Assembly (NCBI RefSeq): GCF_900115975.1
Contig: NZ_FOYM01000023.1
Span: forward strand, 1,056 to 60,712
Direction: 5' to 3'
Length of the DNA: 59,657 nucleotides
DNA from: Desulfoscipio geothermicus DSM 3669
GTDB lineage: Bacteria > Bacillota > Desulfotomaculia > Desulfotomaculales > Desulfallaceae
The notes below the pieces were generated by a model, which worked only from the letters and a program-made list of their open reading frames with translations, did no database searches and was not told the DNA's origin. The position numbers were made by a program, and so were the translations under genes. Of this stretch, positions 29,818 through 37,441 are shown piece by piece (within the stretch, counting starts at the first letter, position 1; the number at the start of each line of letters is the position of its first letter).

Positions 29818-32174
29818 TACCCCCCATTGAATTCAAATCCAACTTTCCCATCCTGCAGCACCAAAACAGCGTCAAACTTTTTACCGGTTTTGGACTTAAA
29901 GCCTTTAATCGTACCGGTTTTGCCTTTCTGCAATAAATCCTGTGCTCGTTTGGCGGTGATCTTTTTCCCGGCAATCTCTTTCCAGATCACGAATTTGCAG
30001 CCTTCTTTATAGCCGATACAACCGTACCCTTTGGCCGACTCGGTGATGTCTTTACCGCATAAAGGGCATTTTCCTATAGCTTGTTTTGTATTATCATTGT
30101 CAAACCAGAATTCCACTTTGCCGTCTTTCAGCTGTAATACTGCGTCAAATTTGTTGCCTTTCTTTGATTTAAAGCCTTTGATGATACCGGTTTTACCTTT
30201 TGCCAGCAATGCTTTGGCTTGTGCCGGGGTGATCTTTTTCCCGGCGATCTCCTTCCAGATCACGAACTTGCAGCCTTCTTTGTAACCGCTGCAGCCGTAA
30301 CCTTTATTGCCCTCGATGACTTCTTTCCCGCAAATTGGGCATTTGCCCAGGGGATCTTGATTTGCTTGCAATTGGTTGGCTGCCTGGTTGCGAACCAGCT
30401 CAACAATTTCGCCGGCCAGCTTTTTGATTCCGGCCATGAATTCTTGCGGGTCGGCTGTGCCGGCCTCTATATCGGCCAGTGTTTTTTCCCACCGGCCGGT
30501 CAGTTCGGGGTTTTTTATTATGTCCGGCACCAGATCAATCAACGCCGTTCCTTTTTCCGTGGGTACCAGCGTCTTCTTGTTGCGTTCTATGTAACCCACT
30601 TTAATCAGCCGTTCTATGATAGCCGCCCTGGTTGCCGGGGTGCCCAGGCCATGCCCCTTCATAGCTTCTTTCAGCTCCCGGTCATCCAATAACCGGCTTG
30701 CTCCCTCCATCACCGCCAGTAAGCTTGCCTCGGTATACCGTTTCGGCGGTTGGGTTTTCTTTTCCTGAATCTCCGTTTTTTCGGTCAATAATGCTTCACC
30801 CGGGACCAGCGCCGGGAGGGCCCCGGGTTCGCCTGCATGCTTATCACCGTTTTCCGCCGGCGCATATACTGTCTTCCAGCCTTTTTCCAGCTCTACCTTA
30901 CCGGCAGTAACAAAAGTCTCTCGGGCTGCCTCCGTAATCACTCGGGTTTGTTTATACCGGGCCGCCGGGTAAAAGATGGCCAGAAAACGGCGTACTACCA
31001 GGTCGTAAATATTACGCTCGTTGGGTGTAAGTTTGGCGAAATCCGGTTTAACGGTCGTCGGGATTAATGCTGTATGATCGCTTACCTTGCTATCGTCTAC
31101 ATACCGTTTACCAGGAATACCCGCAGCCTGTGCCGCGGCTGCAAACGGCCCGTATTCATCAAGAGTCGCCAGAATCGCCAGCCGGCCCGGTATGGTTTCG
31201 GCCAGTTCCCGCGTTATATGCCGGCTGTCCGTGCGGGGGTAGGTGATCAGTTTTCTGGTTTCATACAGGGACTGCGCCGTCTCCAGGGTTTTGGCCGCCG
31301 AAAGGCCGAATTTTTTGTTGGCTTCTTTTTGCAAATCATTGAGGTTGAACAGCATCGGCGGTTGTTCAGATATGTCTTTTTCCTCAACTTCCACGACTGC
31401 AGCCGGCTGACCGTTCACCTTGACCTGCACAACCCGGGCCTCTTCGGGTGTGTTAAACCTGTTTTGCTCGCCATGAAACCATTTACCCGTATAATTCCGC
31501 CCGTCGTTTTTTGTAAATTGGGCGTATAGTACCCAATAGGGCGTAGACACAAAGTTTTTGATCTCATGTTCGCGGTTGACAATCAGGGCCAGTGTGGGTG
31601 TCTGTACCCGGCCGACTGAGAGCAATACTTTGTGCCGCACTGAAAATGCGCGGGTGGCATTGATGCCGATCAGCCAGTCGGCCCGGCTGCGGGATTCGGC
31701 TGCGGAGGCCAGCCGGTCGAAATCGCAACCCGGACGCAAGGAGGCAAAACCTTTTTTTACCGCAGCCGGGGTCGTTTCGGACAGCCACAGGCGCTTAAAC
31801 GGCTTCTTGCAGCCGGCCAGGCGATAGATGTAGCGGAATATGAGCTCCCCTTCGCGACCAGCATCCGTAGCGCAGATCAGTTGTTCTATATCAGACCGGT
31901 TAACCAGTTCGCTGACGATTTTGAATTGCTTTTTTGTCCTGGAATTTGCTTTGAGCTTGAATTTTTCGGGCATTATCGGGAGTGTTTCAAAAGCCCATTT
32001 TTTCAGTTGAGGATCATAATCTTCCGGGGCGGCCAGTTCCACCAGGTGGCCGATGGCCCATGTGACCACGTATTGGTTATTTTCCAGGTAGCCGTCTTTT
32101 TTTTGAAATTCGCCCAGCGCTTCGGCCAGATCACGGGCAACGGAAGGTTTTTCGGCTAAAATCAGGCTTTTCAT
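29817..32174 (-). CDS. topB: DNA topoisomerase III
   Basis: 785 residues, type IA topoisomerase. The Toprim start L-I-L-A-E-K-P-S-V-A-R carries Glu8; the acidic motif T-D-A-G-R-E-G-E lies at 103-110; the active-site Tyr312 is in I-T-Y-P-R-T-D-S-R. The C-terminus has two near-identical tandem modules of about 80 residues, each with C-P-x-C-G-K, Y-G-C and C-K-F-V-I-W followed by K-I-T-x-x-x-A-x-x-L-L-x-K-G-K-T-G. Element-borne TopB is thought to resolve plasmid replication or transfer intermediates. Coupled to the small frame upstream (ATGA). Confidence 0.93.
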   Translation of the reverse strand: MKSLILAEKPSVARDLAEALGEFQKKDGYLENNQYVVTWAIGHLVELAAPEDYDPQLKKWAFETLPIMPEKFKLKANSRTKKQFKIVSELVNRSDIEQLICATDAGREGELIFRYIYRLAGCKKPFKRLWLSETTPAAVKKGFASLRPGCDFDRLASAAESRSRADWLIGINATRAFSVRHKVLLSVGRVQTPTLALIVNREHEIKNFVSTPYWVLYAQFTKNDGRNYTGKWFHGEQNRFNTPEEARVVQVKVNGQPAAVVEVEEKDISEQPPMLFNLNDLQKEANKKFGLSAAKTLETAQSLYETRKLITYPRTDSRHITRELAETIPGRLAILATLDEYGPFAAAAQAAGIPGKRYVDDSKVSDHTALIPTTVKPDFAKLTPNERNIYDLVVRRFLAIFYPAARYKQTRVITEAARETFVTAGKVELEKGWKTVYAPAENGDKHAGEPGALPALVPGEALLTEKTEIQEKKTQPPKRYTEASLLAVMEGASRLLDDRELKEAMKGHGLGTPATRAAIIERLIKVGYIERNKKTLVPTEKGTALIDLVPDIIKNPELTGRWEKTLADIEAGTADPQEFMAGIKKLAGEIVELVRNQAANQLQANQDPLGKCPICGKEVIEGNKGYGCSGYKEGCKFVIWKEIAGKKITPAQAKALLAKGKTGIIKGFKSKKGNKFDAVLQLKDGKVEFWFDNDNTKQAIGKCPLCGKDITESAKGYGCIGYKEGCKFVIWKEIAGKKITAKRAQDLLQKGKTGTIKGFKSKTGKKFDAVLVLQDGKVGFEFNGG

Positions 32175-32260
32175 TTGATGTCATCTCCCGGCAAGTAAAA
32201 ATTTTGAATCTCACCAAACTTGGCCACCAGCCATTTCTGTACCTTATCAATGTATCTCAT
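32171..32260 (-). CDS. 29-residue frame coupled at both ends
   Basis: M-R-Y-I-D-K-V-Q-K-W-L-V-A-K-F-G and onward to a stop that overlaps the topB start; its own ATG overlaps the HAD gene stop (ATGA at both joints). GGAGTG lies upstream. It is amphipathic. This is either a real small protein or a coupling peptide that carries ribosomes from the HAD gene to topB. Confidence 0.45.
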   Translation of the reverse strand: MRYIDKVQKWLVAKFGEIQNFYLPGDDIK

Positions 32261-32817
32261 GGGTACGCACTCACTCCGAATAGCTGTTTAATCTCACGTT
32301 TAGTGAACGGCCAATCCATCAGCTCCCGCCAATCCCAAAACCTTATCACTTTTTGACCTGCCAGGCCAGTGTTATATGGCCATTCCTTGACAAAAACAAA
32401 TTTCATTTCGGTTCGCATAAGTGCGTTCACCACCAACGGGTCATCTTCAAAAAAGCAGCTTATACCTGTACCTGTTATGAAATCAGCTTTGCTTTCCCGG
32501 GGCACGAAAGCCACTTGACCGGAAGGAAAGTTGTTGGCCTTTAGCCATTGCCCGGTTACAGAACCGGCCACACCGGGGCGAGTCGTAACATAGATAATTT
32601 TACAGCCGGCCTTTGCAATATTCCACAATACCCGGGCGGCACAGGAAAAGGGGGCGGCATTGCGGAACATGGCCAATCCGGCGGGCGTACTGAAAAAGTC
32701 ATTAGGTATGCCGCATACCGGGTAAGTTTCGGCTCTTACGTTGAAATACCTCTCAATTTCGCCGTTAATGTCCGCCACCGTATTGCATAAATCCACGCCT
32801 ACCAGTGTTTCAGACAT
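32257..32817 (-). CDS. HAD-superfamily phosphatase, 5'(3')-nucleotidase-like
   Basis: 186 residues from the ATG at 32817 (GGAG 11 nt before); a longer frame to 32844 is less likely. Motif I V-G-V-D-L-C-N-T-V (nucleophile Asp and T in place of the usual second Asp region), motif II I-I-Y-V-T-T-R-P, motif IV F-F-E-D-D-P. This pattern fits nucleotidase-type HAD enzymes (NT5C-like). On an element it might trim nucleotides or act in nucleotide signalling; that is a guess. Confidence 0.65.
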   Translation of the reverse strand: MSETLVGVDLCNTVADINGEIERYFNVRAETYPVCGIPNDFFSTPAGLAMFRNAAPFSCAARVLWNIAKAGCKIIYVTTRPGVAGSVTGQWLKANNFPSGQVAFVPRESKADFITGTGISCFFEDDPLVVNALMRTEMKFVFVKEWPYNTGLAGQKVIRFWDWRELMDWPFTKREIKQLFGVSAYP

Positions 32818-32845
32818 AAATTTTTTCACTCCGTTTCTTTTCACT

Positions 32846-33631
32846 TCAGGACATGTAAAGGGTCTTAATCAACTCTTTTTTGCTCTCCCGGTCGGGATTG
32901 CTCTCTTTATGCTTTTCGCTGCTGTTCTTTGCCTTGCGGGGGCTATTGCCCTCCAAAATAGCCTTCAGGTACAAAAGCGGCTTTTCAATTTTTTCCACGG
33001 CCATAGCCATGTCAAGTTCACTTATACCATCCAGTACGCTGGCATAACCGTAACGCCGGTACAGCCCGCCGATAAAAGCAAAATCCCCATTTCTGGGGGT
33101 CGCACCGGTATTACGGTATTCGTGTGTCAATTCAGCAATCAGATCCTTGCTGGAAGGCATTGTTAATTCACGATGTTGGGCTGCAGCGGGGCTTTGCCCC
33201 GTTGTATTACCCGTCAGGGTAATACAACTATTATTATTAACTGAGTATTCTTCTACTGAGTATTCTTTGTCGGAAAGCTTTTTCCGGTCTTGACCGGAAC
33301 GCTCTTTCCGGTCCGGTTCGGAAAATCCTTTCCGGTCCGGATCGGAACGTTCTTTCCGGTCCTTGTGGTTCAAGGCTTTCAGCCGTTCATTCTGCGCAAG
33401 GTCATGTATGTAGTATATATTTGTCTGGTTTAAACCTCGCTGAACCCAAGAAATCAAACCGTATTTTTTTAACTCTTCCAGGTATTTTCTTATGGTGCGG
33501 TCCGTGCATCCGGCCGCTTCGGCCAATCTTTCCTGGCCCGGAAAACATTCTTCTTCCTGCCAGGCGAAGGCAAGCAGTATGGAATATAGGCACTTTGCCG
33601 GCATTGACAAATCAGGTGCAAAAAGCACCAT
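32846..33631 (-). CDS. Helix-turn-helix replication-initiation-type protein
   Basis: 261 residues from the first ATG. The N-terminal winged helix has K-C-L-Y-S-I-L-L-A-F-A-W-Q-E-E-E-C-F-P-G-Q, then C-T-D-R-T-I-R-K-Y-L-E-E-L-K-K-Y-G-L-I. A charged repeat-rich linker (D-R-K-E-R-S with variations) leads to a C-terminal domain with F-I-G-G-L-Y-R-R-Y-G-Y. Homology visibly extends upstream (L-V-I-L-D-P-T-L-K-K-G-F-T-A-I-P-N) to about 33715, but that part has no ATG, GTG or TTG start in frame behind the GAGGAGG site, so the true start is missing or frame-shifted. It follows parR by a few bases. Confidence 0.65.
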   Translation of the reverse strand: MVLFAPDLSMPAKCLYSILLAFAWQEEECFPGQERLAEAAGCTDRTIRKYLEELKKYGLISWVQRGLNQTNIYYIHDLAQNERLKALNHKDRKERSDPDRKGFSEPDRKERSGQDRKKLSDKEYSVEEYSVNNNSCITLTGNTTGQSPAAAQHRELTMPSSKDLIAELTHEYRNTGATPRNGDFAFIGGLYRRYGYASVLDGISELDMAMAVEKIEKPLLYLKAILEGNSPRKAKNSSEKHKESNPDRESKKELIKTLYMS

Positions 33632-33726
33632 GTTGGGTATAGCAGTAAAACCTTTTTTGAGCGTCGGGTCAAGAATTACCAGGGTTTTCTGCTGGTTATC
33701 TTGCTGTGGCGTACTTGCTCACCTCC

Positions 33727-34035
33727 TCAAAGGTCCAGAAATACCGCGGGATTGATGTCGTTCTTCCGTTCACTCTGCATCTTTTTGCCGACAGCATTAT
33801 TCTCCGGGCGTACGTGCGCAAGTGGCCCGCTGTTATTTATAACTCTTTTCAGATCCGCTATATCCCGTTGAATCGCTTCCATGGCTGATAACACCTGTCT
33901 ACCCTGTTCCAGCCACTCCCGGGCCACCCGGCTGCGCTCTCCTTCCGGAAAAGAGAATACGGGGTGATCTGCAGGGAGTTTTATGTGTAATGACCTGATG
34001 CGACCACCTTTAGCCTTACTCCCACTTGACTTCAA
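33727..34035 (-). CDS. parR: ParR-like partition adaptor
   Basis: 102 residues from a TTG behind AAAGGTGG. R-I-R-S-L-H-I-K-L-P, then F-P-E-G-E-R-S-R-V-A-R-E-W-L-E fits the ribbon-helix-helix ParR type that binds a centromere and nucleates ParM. A helical C-terminus follows. The expected partner, ParM, lies 3.4 kb upstream on the same strand, separated by two repeat-bounded cassettes. The 302-bp repeat with GTCACACC/GGTGTGAC arms directly upstream is a good candidate for its binding site and promoter. Confidence 0.55.
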   Translation of the reverse strand: MKSSGSKAKGGRIRSLHIKLPADHPVFSFPEGERSRVAREWLEQGRQVLSAMEAIQRDIADLKRVINNSGPLAHVRPENNAVGKKMQSERKNDINPAVFLDL

Positions 34036-34053
34036 GTACTCTCAACCACCTTT

Positions 34054-34355
34054 CGTATCACACCATTTTCACCGGTTTGGTGTGACCGGGCAATACTAAC
34101 AGGTTGTAGAGCTTAACCGGTTTAAGATTAAAAAACGTCACACCGTAAAATAAATGCTTATAATACCGGTGTGACGTTTTTGTTTGAAACTATACGTCAA
34201 CCCTTATAATACCTGCTTCTTGCCGGTCACACGAAATCATTTTCAATATACCCCCATTCATGAACAACCAGCCTTTGACCGGCGTTATTATCGGCAAGCC
34301 TACCAGGACAGATCTCTGGTCGCTTATGACGGAAAAAATCAAGAATTTTTTTCAC
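34054..34355. repeat. 302-bp direct repeat, copy 1 (parR side)
   Basis: It matches 35957-36258 without gaps, with about 18 mismatches by hand alignment; the central part (about 34158-34270) is identical. It contains inverted GTCACACC/GGTGTGAC pairs: TCACACC...GGTGTGA near 34058-34085 and ACGTCACACCG (34135-34145) with CGGTGTGACGT (34167-34177) around a TATAAT-like core. This copy abuts the parR ribosome site, so it probably holds the parR promoter and centromere. Confidence 0.85.
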
Positions 34356-35055
34356 CTGCTACCCTACCTAAGCCATAATAATCAAAACTCCCATGCTGGT
34401 AAGGGCATTCTTTCTGAAATAATTTTTGGTAAAGAGCTACCAATTCCATAAAAGGAAGATAAACTTCTATTATTTCCTTTTCGTAAGTATGGTATTGTTT
34501 AAGCTTGATTTGGATAAATAGAACGGTATTCCCCAACCCTCCCCCAATTACATAAAATTCTATGAATTCAAAGCCATATGTCTCAAAGTAAAAGAGAAGT
34601 TCTTGTTTATAAAAAATGCCATGCTTTTCGTCTTGACCATCAGGAATTCGTGGAAAAACTACAGGAATAATATACTGGTAACTATTAACTATGGTATTAT
34701 ATATTTGTATTTCTTTTTCGGATGGAAACAATGGCTTAGGATCTGGCAAATTTTTTAAATTAGAAACAATTCTTACAGCTTCTTTATACCAATTTTTCTT
34801 GCCGATTTGACGCTCATATTTTCGCATCCACAGCTTGTAAGGATCCAGAGAAGCCGAAACATTAATTTTACCCAGTTCCACAATGGATTTTCTAAAGTCT
34901 GAATCTGTAAGAAAACGGTATACATCTTCATGACTATATGAAGGAATATGTTTTTGCAAAAACTCTATCATTAGCCATGTTTGTTCGGATCCTTTACCTA
35001 AATACCAACAACCATATAATGAACTATTGTTGTAAACTATTGGGTTAATTTTCAA
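34339..35055 (-). CDS. Cassette 1 hypothetical protein (minus gene)
   Basis: 238 residues from the TTG at 35055 (GGGAGG 11 nt before; a longer frame to 35106 would overlap the divergent gene). Aromatic- and Lys-rich, no signal or membrane segment. S-L-Y-G-C-W-Y-L-G-K near the N-terminus and F-E-F-I-E-F-Y-V-I-G-G-G-L-G in the second half. No family was recognised. It is AT-rich and ends inside the 302-bp repeat, so its last codons come from the repeat edge. Confidence 0.6.
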   Translation of the reverse strand: MKINPIVYNNSSLYGCWYLGKGSEQTWLMIEFLQKHIPSYSHEDVYRFLTDSDFRKSIVELGKINVSASLDPYKLWMRKYERQIGKKNWYKEAVRIVSNLKNLPDPKPLFPSEKEIQIYNTIVNSYQYIIPVVFPRIPDGQDEKHGIFYKQELLFYFETYGFEFIEFYVIGGGLGNTVLFIQIKLKQYHTYEKEIIEVYLPFMELVALYQKLFQKECPYQHGSFDYYGLGRVAGEKNS

Positions 35056-35100
35056 GGCATATCTAACCTCCCTAAATAAGATGGGTTGGGGGTGTGTAAA

Positions 35101-35949
35101 ATGCAAAATGCACTTTTACCTAATGGCCGGATAGTTAATGCAAAAGAATATGACCATCAAATACACGGTAAGGAAATATATTGTCCTGAATGTAAGGTTC
35201 CTTTAATTTGGGCCAACCCACAGAATGATGACCGAAGTCCATACTTTAGAACTACTGGTTATGGAGAATCGGACCATAAGCCTTTTTGTCCACATAATAG
35301 AGTCGTTAAAATACTTAACACTATGAAGAAGGTAAACCAATTCACAACCCGATTAAGCGACATACCTGAAGCAGAAAAGGTTGTTATAAAATTAAACCTA
35401 AAAACAGACATGATTAAAGTACCGCAAGGTGAAGTTAATGAAATACCTAATAGCCACCCCAAAAAATCCTACAAATACTCTTTGAGATATAACAGAAGGC
35501 AGAAAAAACCAATTAGAAGTATCTCTTCCCTCTCCGCCATCGCAAGACTGATAATGGACAACAAGGAAGAAGAATTAAATAAGGTTTTCCTTGATTATAA
35601 TGGAAAGCAATTGCCACTGTCCGATTTAGTAGTTGACCAAACCCGGGCAAACGAACTTGCTTTTAATGAAGGAAAAACAAGTTTACATTATATTGTGTAT
35701 GGACGTATTTTAAAAGTAGTAAAAACGGAAAAAGTGATGTTTTTAAATTTTGACCGGGAAAACGGTACTTTGAAACCTTTTGCTGCTTTTGTGTTTGCTC
35801 AAGATTTTAGTTGGTTTACTTATACCAAGGATAAGCTGGAGAATAACGCAGTATTAGTCTGGGGGCAGATCCAACTTAACCGAAAATATAAAAAGGCGGA
35901 AATTCAGCTAAGATCAAACAATAACATATATATTTTTTCGAAAAAATAA
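35101..35949 (+). CDS. Cassette 1 protein with CoiA-like N-terminal zinc module
   Basis: 282 residues from the ATG at 35101. The N-terminus (L-L-P-N-G-R-I-V-N-A, then I-Y-C-P-E-C-K-V-P-L-I, Y-F-R-T and F-C-P-H) matches the zinc-containing N-terminal part of CoiA-like competence proteins, but the nuclease part is replaced by a beta-rich domain (A-V-L-V-W-G-Q-I-Q-L-N). It is divergent from the minus gene of the same cassette, with starts 46 bp apart. The last codons (N-I-Y-I-F-S-K-K) lie in the 33-bp motif that recurs after cassette 2. Role unknown; the slot suggests defence or counter-defence. Confidence 0.62.
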   Translation: MQNALLPNGRIVNAKEYDHQIHGKEIYCPECKVPLIWANPQNDDRSPYFRTTGYGESDHKPFCPHNRVVKILNTMKKVNQFTTRLSDIPEAEKVVIKLNLKTDMIKVPQGEVNEIPNSHPKKSYKYSLRYNRRQKKPIRSISSLSAIARLIMDNKEEELNKVFLDYNGKQLPLSDLVVDQTRANELAFNEGKTSLHYIVYGRILKVVKTEKVMFLNFDRENGTLKPFAAFVFAQDFSWFTYTKDKLENNAVLVWGQIQLNRKYKKAEIQLRSNNNIYIFSKK

Positions 35950-35956
35950 TACCGAT
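35927..35956. repeat. Cassette-end motif, copy 1
   Basis: AACATATATATTTTTTCG followed by AAAAAATAATACCGA. It is repeated at 37403-37435 with one change. Here it is the coding end of the CoiA-like gene and joins directly to the second 302-bp repeat. Confidence 0.65.
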
Positions 35957-36258
35957 CGTGTCACACCATTTTTACTGGTTTGGTGTGACCGGGCAATATT
36001 AACAGGCTGTAGGGCTTAACCGGTTTAAGATTTAAAAACGTCACACCGTAAAAAAAATGCTTATAATACCGGTGTGACGTTTTTGTTTGAAACTATACGT
36101 CAACCCTTATAATACCTGCTTCTTGCCGGTCACACGAAATCATTTTCAATATACCCCCATTCATGAACAACCGGCCTTTGACCGGCACTATTATCGGCAA
36201 ACCTGCCAGGACAGATCTCTGGCCACTTATGACGGGAAAAATCAAGAATATTTCTCAC
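35957..36258. repeat. 302-bp direct repeat, copy 2
   Basis: Second copy of 34054-34355 with the same GTCACACC/GGTGTGAC arms. It separates cassettes 1 and 2. The minus strand of both copies keeps an open frame ending H-E-W-G-Y-I-E-N-D-F-V-stop, perhaps the tail of a lost gene. Confidence 0.85.
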
Positions 36259-36268
36259 ACACTGAAAA

Positions 36269-36781
36269 TCATTCTGCCAATTTTATATGTGTATGTGTAA
36301 ATTTTTGAAGTCTATACTTTACTTTTTCACCCCCTATAACATTGGAAGGAAAAACTATCACGACACCGTATCTTCTATTTAGTGACTGTACACAAAGACT
36401 TTCAATTTGTTTTGCAATTTTTTCAACAAAATTTGTTTCGTGGTACCATGTGGTCGGTAGCACAAGAAGAATAAAAGGTTCAAACATGAACAAGCAACTT
36501 GATATATTTGTAAATTTTTCCAGAGTTATAATTTCATCATCAAAAAGTGATACATTTAAGCCATCTGTGTAATAAATATTTTTTCCAGTATATTCCGCAA
36601 TAATTTTAACTGCATCGTTTACATCATCCCATTTTTTTGTTAGACTGTCTCCCGCTATACTTATTAATACGTTATAATTAATAATGTCTGATATAAGCCT
36701 TTGCTTTAAGCGCTGGCTGACGCTTGTTATTTTGCCGCCATTTATTTTAAAGGAGCCATATATGTCTTTTAAAAAGTTCAT
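36269..36781 (-). CDS. Cassette 2 hypothetical protein (minus gene)
   Basis: 170 residues, start ATG at 36781 with AGGAGG 6 nt before. AT-rich. Features are I-S-I-A-G-D-S-L-T-K-K-W-D-D-V and F-I-L-L-V-L-P-T-T-W-Y, with no signal peptide. No family was recognised. Its first seven codons overlap head-to-head with the start of the divergent GNAT gene, so each gene's ribosome site lies in the other's coding sequence. Confidence 0.58.
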   Translation of the reverse strand: MNFLKDIYGSFKINGGKITSVSQRLKQRLISDIINYNVLISIAGDSLTKKWDDVNDAVKIIAEYTGKNIYYTDGLNVSLFDDEIITLEKFTNISSCLFMFEPFILLVLPTTWYHETNFVEKIAKQIESLCVQSLNRRYGVVIVFPSNVIGGEKVKYRLQKFTHTHIKLAE

Positions 36782-37379
36782 TCTTAACCTCCTAAATGCC
36801 TATAGTAATGAAGATTTCATTGACGCTATAAAACAACAAAGAAATGAAATTATTAAATCACATTATGATGAATTGAAAAAAAAATTTTCATTTTTACATG
36901 AGCATTTTTTTAATAGATTATTCAATTACTCATTAAGTAATTCACCTACTTCCTTCGCAATACCATACCTATCCATGTATAATTTATATTTTTTTATATT
37001 TATTAACATTGATGATCATCAATTCGATTTAGAAGGTAGATTATGCTCTTTTGTTATTGATATAAACGCCTACCGCAACCAAAATGATTTCAATTCTGCA
37101 GCCAGTCTTTATTGCAAAGTTAACTTAACTAATAGCAAATGTAAAATAATTGATATTCATAGCCGTTATAGCCGTTTAGGTGTAGCAAGTTTTATGCTGA
37201 GAATTTTAGAAGAAATTATAAAGAGATATAAAGTTAAAAAAATTACCGGTTGGCTATCACCTGCAGATATTAATAACAGAGATTTACAGGTTAATTTCTA
37301 TACAAAAAATGGATTTACTGTAAACTTTACAGACAATACAAGGGAAAATGGCGTAATTGTCAAGATTCTTGATTATTGA
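36762..37379 (+). CDS. Cassette 2 GNAT-family acetyltransferase
   Basis: 205 residues from the ATG at 36762, where AAGGAG gives good spacing; the longer frame from 36684 has no such site. The acetyl-CoA loop region reads I-I-D-I-H-S-R-Y-S-R-L-G-V-A-S-F-M-L, and the end N-F-Y-T-K-N-G-F-T-V is typical of the GNAT C-terminal strand. The N-terminal half is unlike common GNATs. It may be a toxin-type or modifying acetyltransferase. Confidence 0.68.
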   Translation: MSFKKFILNLLNAYSNEDFIDAIKQQRNEIIKSHYDELKKKFSFLHEHFFNRLFNYSLSNSPTSFAIPYLSMYNLYFFIFINIDDHQFDLEGRLCSFVIDINAYRNQNDFNSAASLYCKVNLTNSKCKIIDIHSRYSRLGVASFMLRILEEIIKRYKVKKITGWLSPADINNRDLQVNFYTKNGFTVNFTDNTRENGVIVKILDY

Positions 37380-37402
37380 GGATAATAGTAACCTTATACA
37401 AG

Positions 37403-37435
37403 AACATATATATTTTTTCGAAAAAGTAATACCGA
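37403..37435. repeat. Cassette-end motif, copy 2
   Basis: Same AACATATATATTTTTTCG block as 35927-35956, ending GTAATACCGA, but outside any gene here (23 bp after the GNAT stop) and 7 bp before the parM stop. It looks like the leftover tail of a gene like the CoiA-like one. Confidence 0.6.
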
Positions 37436-37441
37436 CAAACA

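Noticed and set aside
34184-34378. Plus-strand frame inside the 302-bp repeat, also present in copy 2
   Set aside because: Substitutions between the copies change amino acids as often as not, and the frame start lies within the palindrome region; treated as non-coding repeat.
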